A stretch of DNA of 34,419 nucleotides from CAZUTK01 sp964623265 (GTDB lineage Bacteria > Electryoneota > B3-LCP). Under the pieces are notes generated by a model. It was given only the letters and a program-made list of their open reading frames with translations. It made no database searches and was not told the origin of the DNA. The stretch covers positions 1 to 34,419 of the forward strand of contig CAZUTK010000027.1 of NCBI GenBank assembly GCA_964623265.1. The letters run 5' to 3'. The position numbers and the translations under genes were made by a program. Of the stretch, positions 1-6,883 are shown one piece after another (within the stretch, counting starts at the first letter, position 1; every line of letters begins with the position of its first letter).

Positions 1-1019
1 GGATAGGAGGCGCGGGTGTTCTCGGTCAGGCTGTAGTCATCCAAGTCTATGTTGCGGGTCACCGGATCGTAGACGACATTTTCGAGGATGGTGCCGAATT
101 TCCTCGTGCAGGCGTAGATCTGCGGTTCAGCGGTGGGGGAAAGGGCGATCACTTTGGCGTAACAGCCGCCTTCGTAGTTGAAGATGCCTTCGTCCGACCA
201 TCCGTGCTCGTCATCGCCGATCAAGCTGCGTTCGGGGTCTGCGGACAGCGTCGTTTTTCCGGTTCCGGAAAGACCGAAGAAGAGCGCCGTATCGCCTTTT
301 TTGCCCATATTCGCCGAGCAGTGCATAGACATAACGCCTTCCAGCGGCATCAGGAAGTTCATGACGGTGAAGATGGCTTTCTTGATTTCACCGCCGTAGG
401 CGGAGTTGCCGATCAAACCCAGCTTTTGTCCGAAATTCAGAAGGATGAAGGTCTCGCTCGCGGTGGCGTCGATTTGAGGCAGACCTTTAAAACCGGGCAG
501 AGCGAGGATGGTGAAGTCCGGGATGTGGCGCTTGTATTCGTCCGCGGTTTTCGGCAGCAGGAACATATTGCGCGCGAACATGCTGTGCCAGGCGAGTTCG
601 GTGATGATGCGGATGGGCAGGCGATATTCCGGGTCCGCTCCCACGTAGCAGTCCTGAACGAACAGGTCTCTGCCCTGCAGATAGCCCTGCATGCGGCCGA
701 AGACTTCGTCGAATTTATCCGGGCTGAAGGGGCGGTTGTACTCACCCCACCAGACCTTGTCTTCCGTGGAGGCTTCCCGGACGACGAATTTATCGTTGGC
801 GGAGCGCCCGGTGTGTTTGCCGGTGTTCGTGATGATCGGACCGCCTTTCGAAATCCGCCCTTCCCCGCGGAAAGTAATCTCTTCGACCAGGGCTTCGGTC
901 GGCAGATTCCAGAAGACGGTGCCCAGATTGGTTAAGCCGTGATGGGAGAGGCTGTAATCGGCCTTGAGCGCTTTGGCTTGGTCAAACGCTGGGGTTTTGA
1001 TATTGAGGATATTGTTCAT
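1..1019 (-). CDS. pckA: Phosphoenolpyruvate carboxykinase (ATP), 3'-truncated by window edge
   Basis: This gene catalyses oxaloacetate + ATP to PEP + CO2 + ADP in the cytosol, the entry step of gluconeogenesis (or the reverse, anaplerotic direction). About 339 N-terminal residues of a family that is usually near 530 are present; the rest lies beyond base 1. Reading from ATG at 1019-1017, the N-terminal half shows the NTGxxTGRSxxDKF-type segment and a region rich in 'WGEYNRP'. Near residue 255 is the kinase-1 P-loop GLSGTGKTTLSADP, followed by the kinase-2 stretch LIGDDEHGW, both diagnostic of the ATP-dependent enzyme rather than the GTP form. Its ATG overlaps the TGA of the upstream aminotransferase by 4 bp (ATGA), so translation is probably coupled. 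Identification is firm. Confidence 0.96.
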   Translation of the reverse strand, partial: MNNILNIKTPAFDQAKALKADYSLSHHGLTNLGTVFWNLPTEALVEEITFRGEGRISKGGPIITNTGKHTGRSANDKFVVREASTEDKVWWGEYNRPFSPDKFDEVFGRMQGYLQGRDLFVQDCYVGADPEYRLPIRIITELAWHSMFARNMFLLPKTADEYKRHIPDFTILALPGFKGLPQIDATASETFILLNFGQKLGLIGNSAYGGEIKKAIFTVMNFLMPLEGVMSMHCSANMGKKGDTALFFGLSGTGKTTLSADPERSLIGDDEHGWSDEGIFNYEGGCYAKVIALSPTAEPQIYACTRKFGTILENVVYDPVTRNIDLDDYSLTENTRASY

Positions 1020-2233
1020 AGCCAGTCTCTCACGTGCTTGCGGTCTCCGATGTAGATTTCATTGGGGGAATTGGGGTCCAGCGCCCATTTGATTCGTTCG
1101 ATGCCCTGTTTGATGTCTTTGATGCTGCCGCAGAAGCTGAGCCGGAGGTGCCCTTCCATCCCGAACTCTTTGCCCGGCACGGTGACGACCAGAGCTTTGT
1201 TCAGGAGGAAATTGGATAGTTCCAGCGAATTGTTGCTGTAGGCGCGGAAATCCGGGAGGCAGTAGAAGGTGCCGTCCGGAGGGATGATGTGCACGCCTTC
1301 GAAGGAGCGCAGTTCCTGCACCATGACATTGCGGTTGTTTTCCATCGTCAGGCGAAGCTGATCCACGATGCTCTGCAGCCCCATCAGGGCGCCTTCCGCC
1401 GCCGCTTGCAGGATGACGGATGTCGTCGTGGTCATCTGCCCCTGAACGTTCAGCATCACCTGCGAGAGTTTTCGGCTGGCGATGGACCAGCCGATGCGGA
1501 AACCGGTCATTCCGTACAGTTTGGAGATGCCGTTCACGAGGATGACCTTGGTGTTTTCGATGTCCTTGTTGGTGTAGGCGTAGGCGTTCGGGGTGCGTTT
1601 CCCGTCGAAGATCAGCTTGTGGTAGATGTCGTCCATGATCAGGTAGATGCCCTTCGTTTCGCAGAAGTCCACCATTTCCTGGATGAACGATTCCTTGTAA
1701 ACTACGCCGGATGGGTTATTCGGGCTGTTGACGATGATTGCGCGGGTGTGCGAACCGACGACTCTCTGAATGTCTTCCATCCGCGGATGAAATGTGCCGT
1801 CTTCCGGGGTGACGATGACCGGCACGCCGTAGCACATTTTCACCATTTCGGGGTAGCTGACCCAGTAAGGCGCGAGGATGATCACCTCTTCCTGCGGGTT
1901 CAAGATGGAGTAGAGGATGTTGAAGACCGACTGCTTCGCTCCGGCGGAGACGATGATGTTTTCCGGCGCCACGAGGCGGTCGTAGTTCTCTTCGGTATAG
2001 CGGATGATCGCTTTTTTCAAGCCGGGGGTGCCGTCGGTGGGGGTGTATTTGATGTCGCCGGTGATCAGCTTTGCGGCGGAGCTCAGGATGGCGTTGATGG
2101 GCGCCTTATTTTTGGGTTCGCCGGCGCCGAGATGGATCACCGCTTCGCCTTTTTCGCGCAGCAGGCGCGCCTTTTCGTTCAGAGCCAGCGTCGGCGATTC
2201 GGCGATGGATCGGGCGAGTTGACTGATGGACAT
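1016..2233 (-). CDS. aspC: PLP-dependent aspartate aminotransferase (class I/II, subgroup Ib)
   Basis: The 405-residue protein is a fold-type I aminotransferase and probably interconverts aspartate/2-oxoglutarate and oxaloacetate/glutamate in the cytosol. Visible family features are the APYWVSYPEM segment at 121-130, the cofactor-binding NNPSG at 172-176, the DDIY segment at 201-204, the Schiff-base lysine K238 in GISKLYGMTGFRIGW, and the substrate-carboxylate arginine in the C-terminal LRLSF motif. The segment around K238 closely matches the thermophile-type AspAT Ib enzymes. A GGAGG ribosome site lies 11 bp before the ATG. The stop overlaps the pckA start, so the pair likely delivers aspartate carbon to PEP. 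Substrate specificity within this broad family is inferred; a related amino acid could be the true donor. Confidence 0.85.
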   Translation of the reverse strand: MSISQLARSIAESPTLALNEKARLLREKGEAVIHLGAGEPKNKAPINAILSSAAKLITGDIKYTPTDGTPGLKKAIIRYTEENYDRLVAPENIIVSAGAKQSVFNILYSILNPQEEVIILAPYWVSYPEMVKMCYGVPVIVTPEDGTFHPRMEDIQRVVGSHTRAIIVNSPNNPSGVVYKESFIQEMVDFCETKGIYLIMDDIYHKLIFDGKRTPNAYAYTNKDIENTKVILVNGISKLYGMTGFRIGWSIASRKLSQVMLNVQGQMTTTTSVILQAAAEGALMGLQSIVDQLRLTMENNRNVMVQELRSFEGVHIIPPDGTFYCLPDFRAYSNNSLELSNFLLNKALVVTVPGKEFGMEGHLRLSFCGSIKDIKQGIERIKWALDPNSPNEIYIGDRKHVRDWL

Positions 2234-2381
2234 AGGTGTATTAGCCTCCGGTTGTGAGCGTGCTATGTTTCCTGCGTCAGGCAGCGCGGCAGAGTTACGA
2301 GAATAGACGCGATGTACGACAGTGTGGATATCCGCACACCTGAGCGAAGAAGGCGCATTTCAATAGCCGAGAATGATGAAT

Positions 2382-2411
2382 AATATATCACTTCTCAGCG
2401 CAGGAATTCAA
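2382..2411 (-). promoter_or_regulatory. Predicted promoter for aspC-pckA
   Basis: On the minus strand, TTGAAT (2411-2406) is followed after 18 bp by TATATT (2387-2382). The predicted transcript would have a 5' leader of about 140 nt before the aminotransferase ATG. No other gene is visible in 2234-2496. Confidence 0.55.
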
Positions 2412-2496
2412 TCCATTCTTCAGAAATTCCACATCGCACCGCGGGGGTGAAAGAGCCGTAAGAATCAGCCCAGTGAAGCGCGGGCGAAATTCAAGA

Positions 2497-3489
2497 TCAC
2501 TTTTTTTCCAGCGCCGCCGAGAAGATGGCGTTGATGGCGGCGACATTGACGATGTCCGACGCGCTGCAGCCGCGAGAGAGATCGAAGGCCGGTTTTTCCA
2601 GACCCTGCACGATGGGTCCGATCGCCTGAGCGCCCGCCAGGCGCTGCGTGATCTTGTAGGCGATGTTCCCCGCGTTCAGATCGGGGAAGATGAAGACGTT
2701 CGCCTCGCCGCGGACTCTGGACCCCGGAGCCTTCTTCTCGGCGATCGCCGGGACGATGGCGGCGTCCACCTGCAGTTCGCCGTCCAGCCGCAGGTCGGGG
2801 CGCATCTTCTGCGCGATGGCGGTCGCCTGTCGCACTTTATCCACCAGAGGACCTTCCGCGGATCCTTTCGTGGAATAAGAGAGCATGGCGACGACGGGTT
2901 CTTCGCCGGTCAGAGCTCGATGCAGTTCCGCCGCGGTGACGGCGATCGAAGCCAGCTGCTCCGCATCCGGATCGGGCACGACGGCGCCGTCCGAATACAT
3001 ATAGATTTTGCCGTTGGGCATCACCATCATAAAGGAACTGGAGACGACCTTGATCCCCGGCGCCAGACCGATGCAATACAAGCCGGCTCGGATGACATCG
3101 CCCGTGGAGTGCGCCGCTCCGGCGACGGAACCGTGCGCTGCGCCGGTTTTGACCATAAGTGCGCCGAAGAAGAGCGGATCCAGCACCATCTGTCGGGCTT
3201 GATCCAGCGTCATCCCCTTGTGTTTGCGTCGTTCGTAGAGCAGATCCGCGTAGGATCCTTTGTGCGGAGACAACCTCGGGTCTATCAATTCCGCGGCGCC
3301 CAGATCGAGTTTCAATTCCGCGGCGCGGGTTTCAATTTTCTTCACATCCCCGAGGATGATGGAGCGGACGATCTGTTCTTTCTGCAGTTCCGCGACCGCC
3401 TTCAAGGTGCGGTCGTCATCGCCCTCCGGGAAAACGACGGAGCGGTTCAACGCTCTGGCTTTTGCACGCAATGCTGTTAAAACATCCAT
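2497..3489 (-). CDS. pta: Phosphate acetyltransferase
   Basis: The enzyme converts acetyl-CoA + phosphate to acetyl-phosphate + CoA in the cytosol. Its 330 residues match the short, single-domain PTA_PTB form, which lacks the DRTGG/BioD-like N-terminal extension of the E. coli enzyme. Recognisable blocks are VVFPEGDDDR near the N-terminus, the VKTGAAHGSVAGAAHSTGD segment, and the C-terminal SRVRGEANVFIFPDLNAGNI block followed by the GLEKPAFDLSRGCSA and DIVNVAAI signatures. The ATG at 3489 is preceded by a GAGG site 7 bp upstream and by a good promoter. No acetate kinase gene is adjacent, so the partner enzyme must lie elsewhere or the acetyl-phosphate has another use. Confidence 0.96.
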   Translation of the reverse strand: MDVLTALRAKARALNRSVVFPEGDDDRTLKAVAELQKEQIVRSIILGDVKKIETRAAELKLDLGAAELIDPRLSPHKGSYADLLYERRKHKGMTLDQARQMVLDPLFFGALMVKTGAAHGSVAGAAHSTGDVIRAGLYCIGLAPGIKVVSSSFMMVMPNGKIYMYSDGAVVPDPDAEQLASIAVTAAELHRALTGEEPVVAMLSYSTKGSAEGPLVDKVRQATAIAQKMRPDLRLDGELQVDAAIVPAIAEKKAPGSRVRGEANVFIFPDLNAGNIAYKITQRLAGAQAIGPIVQGLEKPAFDLSRGCSASDIVNVAAINAIFSAALEKK

Positions 3490-3554
3490 AATAACCTCGA
3501 ATTATTCGATTCGCGGTGCAGTGGAGCCGCGATCACTCTGCTTATCCTAAAGAA

Positions 3555-3583
3555 AATATACGAAATTTCCTTGGTTGATCCAA
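3555..3583 (-). promoter_or_regulatory. Predicted promoter for pta
   Basis: On the minus strand, TTGGAT (3583-3578) is followed after 17 bp by TATATT (3560-3555). The leader to the pta ATG would be about 60 nt. The rest of 3584-3714 holds no gene that I can see. Confidence 0.6.
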
Positions 3584-3714
3584 GTTAAAAATATCACAAA
3601 CTGTTTCCAAGAGGCTGTTCGCCGAGGCACATTCCATCCGGGGATATCGCTTTGCTATGCGGACCGAGTTGCTTCCAAATAGAAGGCAATCGGAGAGGGA
3701 GACGCCGCTTTGAT

Positions 3715-4254
3715 TCAGTTTCCGCCGAACAGAAGGCGACAGATCCAGACGGAGGCCAGTAAGCCGGCGGCGTCCGCGATCAAGCCTGCCCAGAGTGCGT
3801 GACGCACCTTTGTGATGCCGACTGATCCGAAGTACACCGCCAGCACATAAAACGTGGTTTCCGTGGATCCCATCATCGTGGAGACCACTCTGCCGATGAA
3901 AGAGTCTGCGCCGTGCGTCTTGATGATTTCGCTCATGACCCCTAGGGCGCCGCTGCCGGAGAGCGGGCGGACGAGCGCCATCGGCAGGGCTTCCGCAGGC
4001 ATCCCCAGCAGATCGGTGACCGGACGCAGCAGGGTGGTGAGTAAATCCATGGCTCCGGAGGCGCGGAAGAAGGCTACGGCGCAGAGGATCGCCACCAGGT
4101 ACGGAATGATCCGCACGCCGACCTGGAAGCCCTCTTTTGCACCTTCTACAAAGACTTCGTAGATTTTCACCCGGCGCAAGATCGCCGCAGTGACGATGCC
4201 GAGCACCATAACGGGTATCGCCCAGTTCGAGACCGCGGTCAGGAAATCAGCCAC
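3715..4254 (-). CDS. spmB: SpmB-like nucleoside-recognition (Gate) domain membrane protein
   Basis: This 179-residue polytopic inner-membrane protein resembles Bacillus spore maturation protein B. It has four to five hydrophobic segments and the family-typical RPLSGSGALGVMSEII stretch near residues 94-110, then STMMGSTETTFYVLAVYFGSVG near 124-145. The start is GTG at 4254-4252 and overlaps the end of spmA by 8 bp, so the two are translated together. SpmA/SpmB pairs occur in many bacteria that do not sporulate; their transport substrate is not established. Nothing here suggests sporulation: the genome looks diderm and FCB-like. The family call is confident, the cellular role unknown. Confidence 0.88.
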   Translation of the reverse strand: MADFLTAVSNWAIPVMVLGIVTAAILRRVKIYEVFVEGAKEGFQVGVRIIPYLVAILCAVAFFRASGAMDLLTTLLRPVTDLLGMPAEALPMALVRPLSGSGALGVMSEIIKTHGADSFIGRVVSTMMGSTETTFYVLAVYFGSVGITKVRHALWAGLIADAAGLLASVWICRLLFGGN

Positions 4255-4861
4255 GGGGAGCCCCCGTTTCTTCCGATTTGATGCGGAAGATCGGCAGCCG
4301 CTGCAGGAGCTTGACGGAGAGGATGGCGACGGCTGTGGAGATCGTGGTTGCCAGTATGACGGCGCCGAGGATCTCCGAGGGGTGCTGGGAACCCGCTGAC
4401 GAGCGGACGGCGATGACCGTCGCGGGGATCAGGGTGACGGAAGAGGTGTTGATCGCCAGGAACGTCGCCATGGCATTGCTGGCGACTTTCTTCGATGGGT
4501 TCAATCGTTGCAATTCCTGCATAGCTTTCAACCCCAGAGCCGTTGCAGAGTTGCCCAGCCCGAGCAGATTGGCGGCGAGGTTGGCGACGATGGCGCCCAA
4601 AGCGGGATCATTCGAGGGGATTTCCGGAAAGAGCGGCCGCAGTAGGGGTTTCAAGATGCGCGCGAGGAGGTGCACCAGACCGGAAGCTTCCGCCAGGCGC
4701 ATCAATCCCAACCAGAACGCCATGACGCCGATCAGTCCGATAGCGATTTCGACGGAATTTTTCGCGGCTTCCAGGACGGCGTCAGTGCATGCCGCCATAT
4801 TGCCGGTGAAAGCGGCGATGAGGATCCCCCCCAGAATCAGGAAGCCCCAGATGTAATTCAC
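4247..4861 (-). CDS. spmA: SpmA-like nucleoside-recognition (Gate) domain membrane protein
   Basis: The 204-residue integral membrane protein resembles spore maturation protein A and is the partner of the overlapping spmB gene. It begins with the NYIWGFLILGGI segment, typical of the family N-terminus. It then carries LGLMRLAEASGL near 51-62, the conserved IVANLAANLLGLGNSATALG near 90-109, and NAMATFLAINTSSVTLIP near 128-145. The start is GTG at 4861-4859, 12 bp after the rnhA stop, with an AGG element upstream. The gene order rnhA-spmA-spmB with tiny gaps suggests one transcript. The molecular function of the family is not known beyond membrane location and a possible gate/transport role. Confidence 0.88.
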   Translation of the reverse strand: MNYIWGFLILGGILIAAFTGNMAACTDAVLEAAKNSVEIAIGLIGVMAFWLGLMRLAEASGLVHLLARILKPLLRPLFPEIPSNDPALGAIVANLAANLLGLGNSATALGLKAMQELQRLNPSKKVASNAMATFLAINTSSVTLIPATVIAVRSSAGSQHPSEILGAVILATTISTAVAILSVKLLQRLPIFRIKSEETGAPRG

Positions 4862-4873
4862 TGCGGGACCTGC

Positions 4874-5542
4874 TTACGATTCATCGCCTTCTCTCTGGAC
4901 GCGGATCAAGTCTTCGATCAATTTTTGCAGATGAGCCCATTCGATCCGGAGGCGGCGGGTTGTAGATGTTTTCTGGGAGATGCTGACGGCGATAGGCTGT
5001 TTGCGGCGGCGGATCAATTTCACCTCCGGCGGATCCAGCACGGCTTGCGGATGATCGAGATCCGAACGGGGGACTTCCGTAGCCTTTTTACCGCGGATCG
5101 CTTCCTGCACGAGGTGATCCACGCGGAGGTTTTCCGGGTTGCCGGCATGCCCCTGCACCCAGATCCAGGTGACGGGGTGTTTCATTTCCAAGTCCAGCAG
5201 TCTCTTCCAGAGGTCTGCATTTTTCACCGGCGTGCCGTCTTTCAGAGTCCAGTTGCGGCGCTGCCAGCCGAAAATCCACTCGTTCATTCCTCGGGTGAGA
5301 TACTGGCTGTCCGTGTAGATCTCCACCGGACAGCGGCGGCCGTTCCAGTTCAGTTCATCGAGCAATTCGAGGGCGCGGATTGCGGCGGTCATTTCCATGC
5401 GGTTGTTGGTGGTCTTCTCGACGCGGCCGCTGCGTTCTACGATTTCCTCGCCGTTCTGCAGACGCACCGCCCAGCCGCCGGTGCCTCCGGGATTTTTATC
5501 GCAGCCGCCGTCGGTATAGATCTTGATTACATCGCGCATCAT
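4874..5542 (-). CDS. rnhA: Ribonuclease HI with basic C-terminal extension
   Basis: The protein cleaves RNA in RNA:DNA hybrids (R-loops, primer removal). All catalytic residues are visible: D11 in YTDGG, E50 in NNRMEMTAA, D78 in IYTDSQYL, H132 in QGHAGNPEN and D142 in LRVDHL. The canonical domain ends near residue 153. The remaining ~70 residues are an unusual basic tail (VKLIRRRKQP, then TTRRLRIEW) ending in a predicted helix. Total length is 222 against about 155 for E. coli RNase HI. The start at ATG 5542 could equally be the next codon, also ATG. It lies downstream of tRNA-Ser(GGA) and is probably co-transcribed with spmAB. Confidence 0.95.
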   Translation of the reverse strand: MMRDVIKIYTDGGCDKNPGGTGGWAVRLQNGEEIVERSGRVEKTTNNRMEMTAAIRALELLDELNWNGRRCPVEIYTDSQYLTRGMNEWIFGWQRRNWTLKDGTPVKNADLWKRLLDLEMKHPVTWIWVQGHAGNPENLRVDHLVQEAIRGKKATEVPRSDLDHPQAVLDPPEVKLIRRRKQPIAVSISQKTSTTRRLRIEWAHLQKLIEDLIRVQREGDES

Positions 5543-5632
5543 GGCAGGAATTTCTCATCTGTCGGTGATGAAAGGGTGGGGGAGTACGAGATCCGCCGAC
5601 ACGTATGCCTTTGCTTGAATCGCACTCAGATG

Positions 5633-5719
5633 CGGAGAGGCAGGGATTCGAACCCTGGGCACAGTTACCCATGCACACGCTTTCCAAGCGTGCTCCTTCG
5701 GCCACTCGGACACCTCTCC
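5633..5719 (-). tRNA. tRNA-Ser(GGA)
   Basis: A complete class II tRNA reads on the minus strand from 5719. The acceptor arm GGAGAGG/CCTCTCC is perfect. The anticodon stem CACGC/GCGTG holds the loop TTGGAAA with anticodon GGA. A long variable arm, the T arm CAGGG-TTCGAAT-CCCTG and discriminator G follow. No CCA is encoded, so CCA must be added enzymatically. Confidence 0.97.
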
Positions 5720-5780
5720 GAAAGCGACGCGAATCGTAGATCGCAGTCTATGTGATTGAATATGATTTTTTCTTGTATTG

Positions 5781-5907
5781 CCAGAGGGGGATTCCCACGA
5801 AGCGGCGGCTTCGCCGGAACCCCCGGCAGCACGAGGCTACAACGGTTTTCGAGACCGCCCCGTGAAACCACTCCTGCGCGGCAGCCGCTTCGCGGCGGCA
5901 CCTCTCC
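5781..5907 (-). pseudogene. tRNA-Ser(CGA)-like copy A with two hairpin inserts
   Basis: This element matches the intact tRNA-Ser(CGA) at 5967-6052 along nearly its whole length, including the variable arm and the CTCGAAA anticodon loop. It carries two extra 22-nt GC-rich blocks. One (5795-5816) interrupts the T loop after TTC, and one (5875-5896) interrupts the 5' strand of the D stem. The 3' acceptor strand is degenerate and does not pair with GGAGAGG. Both inserts contain short palindromes around CGAAGC/GCTTCG and GCCGC/GCGGC. As a tRNA it should not fold normally, so I treat it as a pseudo-tRNA or tRNA-derived repeat; the family is unknown to me. Confidence 0.75.
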
Positions 5908-5966
5908 GAATGGTGAAGAAATTTCTGAAAAGCAGCATCGCCGGCCCCCCGATAGTCCTGCTTATG

Positions 5967-6052
5967 CGGAGAGGGAGGGATTCGAACCCCCGGTAGCACG
6001 AGGCTACAACGGTTTTCGAGACCGCCCCGTTAAACCACTCCGGCACCTCTCC
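5967..6052 (-). tRNA. tRNA-Ser(CGA)
   Basis: An intact class II tRNA reads on the minus strand from 6052. It has acceptor GGAGAGG/CCTCTCC, an anticodon stem GCGGT/ACCGT with loop CTCGAAA (anticodon CGA), a long variable arm, T arm GGGGG-TTCGAAT-CCCTC and discriminator G. No CCA is encoded. It sits between two enlarged tRNA-like copies, separated from each by the same 59-bp spacer. No promoter is obvious in the spacers, so it may be processed from a transcript that starts at tadA. Confidence 0.95.
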
Positions 6053-6111
6053 GAATGGTGAAGAAATTTCTGAAAAGCAGCATCGCCGGCCCCCCGATAG
6101 TCCTGCTTATG

Positions 6112-6241
6112 CGGAGCGGGAGGGATTCCCACGAAGTGGCGGCTTCGCAGGAACCCCCGGCAGCACGAGGCTACAACGGTTTTCGAGACCGCCCCGTGAA
6201 ACCACTCCTGCGCGGCAGCCGCTTCGCGGCGGCACCTCTCC
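6112..6241 (-). pseudogene. tRNA-Ser(CGA)-like copy C with two hairpin inserts
   Basis: At 130 nt this copy is exactly the 86-nt intact gene plus two 22-nt inserts, at 6129-6150 (T loop) and 6209-6230 (D stem), the same sites as in copy A. It shares with copy A two substitutions that the intact gene lacks (GGCAGC in place of GGTAGC, and TGAAA in place of TTAAA on the plus strand). One acceptor pair is broken: the plus strand has ggagcgg where pairing needs ggagagg. The D-stem insert is identical in A and C, while the T-loop inserts differ at two bases. Confidence 0.75.
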
Positions 6242-6265
6242 GGAAGTCGCGAATTGAAGAGAGAA

Positions 6266-6733
6266 CTACGAATTCGATGATCCGTTCCGCAAGAATCGAA
6301 AAAAATCACTGAGGAGGGCGGCGCATTCTTCTTGAAGGACGCCGCCGATGACCTCCAAGCGATGATTCAACCGCGAATCTTGCGGTATATTATACAGCGT
6401 GCCGCAGGCACCCGCTTTAGGATCCCAGGCGCCGAAGACGAGCCTTTCGATGCGAGCCAGCACCAGCGCTCCTGCGCACATCGCGCAAGGTTCCAGCGTC
6501 ACGTAGAGTGTGACACCTTCGAGGCGGCGGGATCTCAAAGCATCGGATGCGGCGGTGATCGCCAGCATTTCGGCGTGAGCCGTCGGGTCTTGCAGAGCCT
6601 CCGTGCGGTTATATCCCCGTCCGATGATGCGGTTTTCCCGGACGGCGACGGCGCCGATCGGGATTTCCAATTCATCGGCGGCGGTTGCCGCCAGCCGCAA
6701 CGCCTCTCGCATCCAGCCTTCGTGTTCGGTCAT
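6266..6733 (-). CDS. tadA: tRNA adenosine(34) deaminase
   Basis: The enzyme deaminates A34 of tRNA-Arg(ACG) to inosine. From ATG 6733 the protein is 155 residues, the normal length, and starts TEHEGWMREALRLA. The zinc site is intact: H53 with catalytic E55 in TAHAEM, and C83/C86 in EPCAMCAGA. An in-frame TTG at 6784 would add 17 residues, but that TTG is part of the predicted -35 box, so the ATG at 6733 is preferred although no clear Shine-Dalgarno is seen. It is the first gene upstream of the tRNA-Ser array and is divergent from the M23 peptidase gene. Confidence 0.95.
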   Translation of the reverse strand: MTEHEGWMREALRLAATAADELEIPIGAVAVRENRIIGRGYNRTEALQDPTAHAEMLAITAASDALRSRRLEGVTLYVTLEPCAMCAGALVLARIERLVFGAWDPKAGACGTLYNIPQDSRLNHRLEVIGGVLQEECAALLSDFFRFLRNGSSNS

Positions 6734-6755
6734 AAGCGAATTGAAAACAAAGTGA

Positions 6756-6784
6756 AATTTACGAAATACTGGCAGGAAATGCAA
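6756..6784 (-). promoter_or_regulatory. Predicted promoter for tadA
   Basis: On the minus strand, TTGCAT (6784-6779) is followed after 17 bp by TAAATT (6761-6756). It leaves a leader of roughly 15-20 nt before the ATG at 6733. It lies back to back with the promoter of the M23 peptidase gene. Confidence 0.6.
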
Positions 6785-6822
6785 GCGATTTTTCCGGCGC
6801 TTTCTTTCTCGTTTTTCCGCTC

Positions 6823-6851
6823 TTGACTTTTGTAGTTTTTGGACTTATTTT
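6823..6851 (+). promoter_or_regulatory. Predicted promoter for M23 peptidase gene
   Basis: TTGACT (6823-6828) is followed after 17 bp by TATTTT (6846-6851). The start would be near 6858, upstream of the GGAGGAG ribosome site at 6868-6874. Confidence 0.6.
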
Positions 6852-6883
6852 ACGGTTTGGCAACAGTGGAGGAGATATTGATC

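Larger units (their letters stand above)
5781..6241. repeat. Three-copy tandem tRNA-Ser(CGA)-derived repeat with identical spacers
   Basis: The array is copy A - spacer - intact tRNA - spacer - copy C. The two spacers (5908-5966 and 6053-6111) are 59 bp each and identical by direct comparison. The stretch 5720-5780, between copy A and tRNA-Ser(GGA), shows nothing else that I recognise. No protein gene lies in 5720-6265. Confidence 0.85.

Noticed and set aside
1289..2257. 322-codon open frame on the plus strand
   Set aside because: Antisense shadow of the aminotransferase gene with His/Asp/Val-rich composition and no recognisable domain.
5781..6241. Repeat array resembling a CRISPR locus
   Set aside because: The 'repeats' are 86-130 nt tRNA-like units and the 'spacers' are identical to each other, the opposite of a CRISPR array. 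No cas genes are near.
5665..6309. Several short open frames across the tRNA-Ser array on both strands, with repeated peptides
   Set aside because: They are translations of tRNA and tRNA-like copies; the peptide repeats follow the nucleotide repeats and lack ribosome sites.
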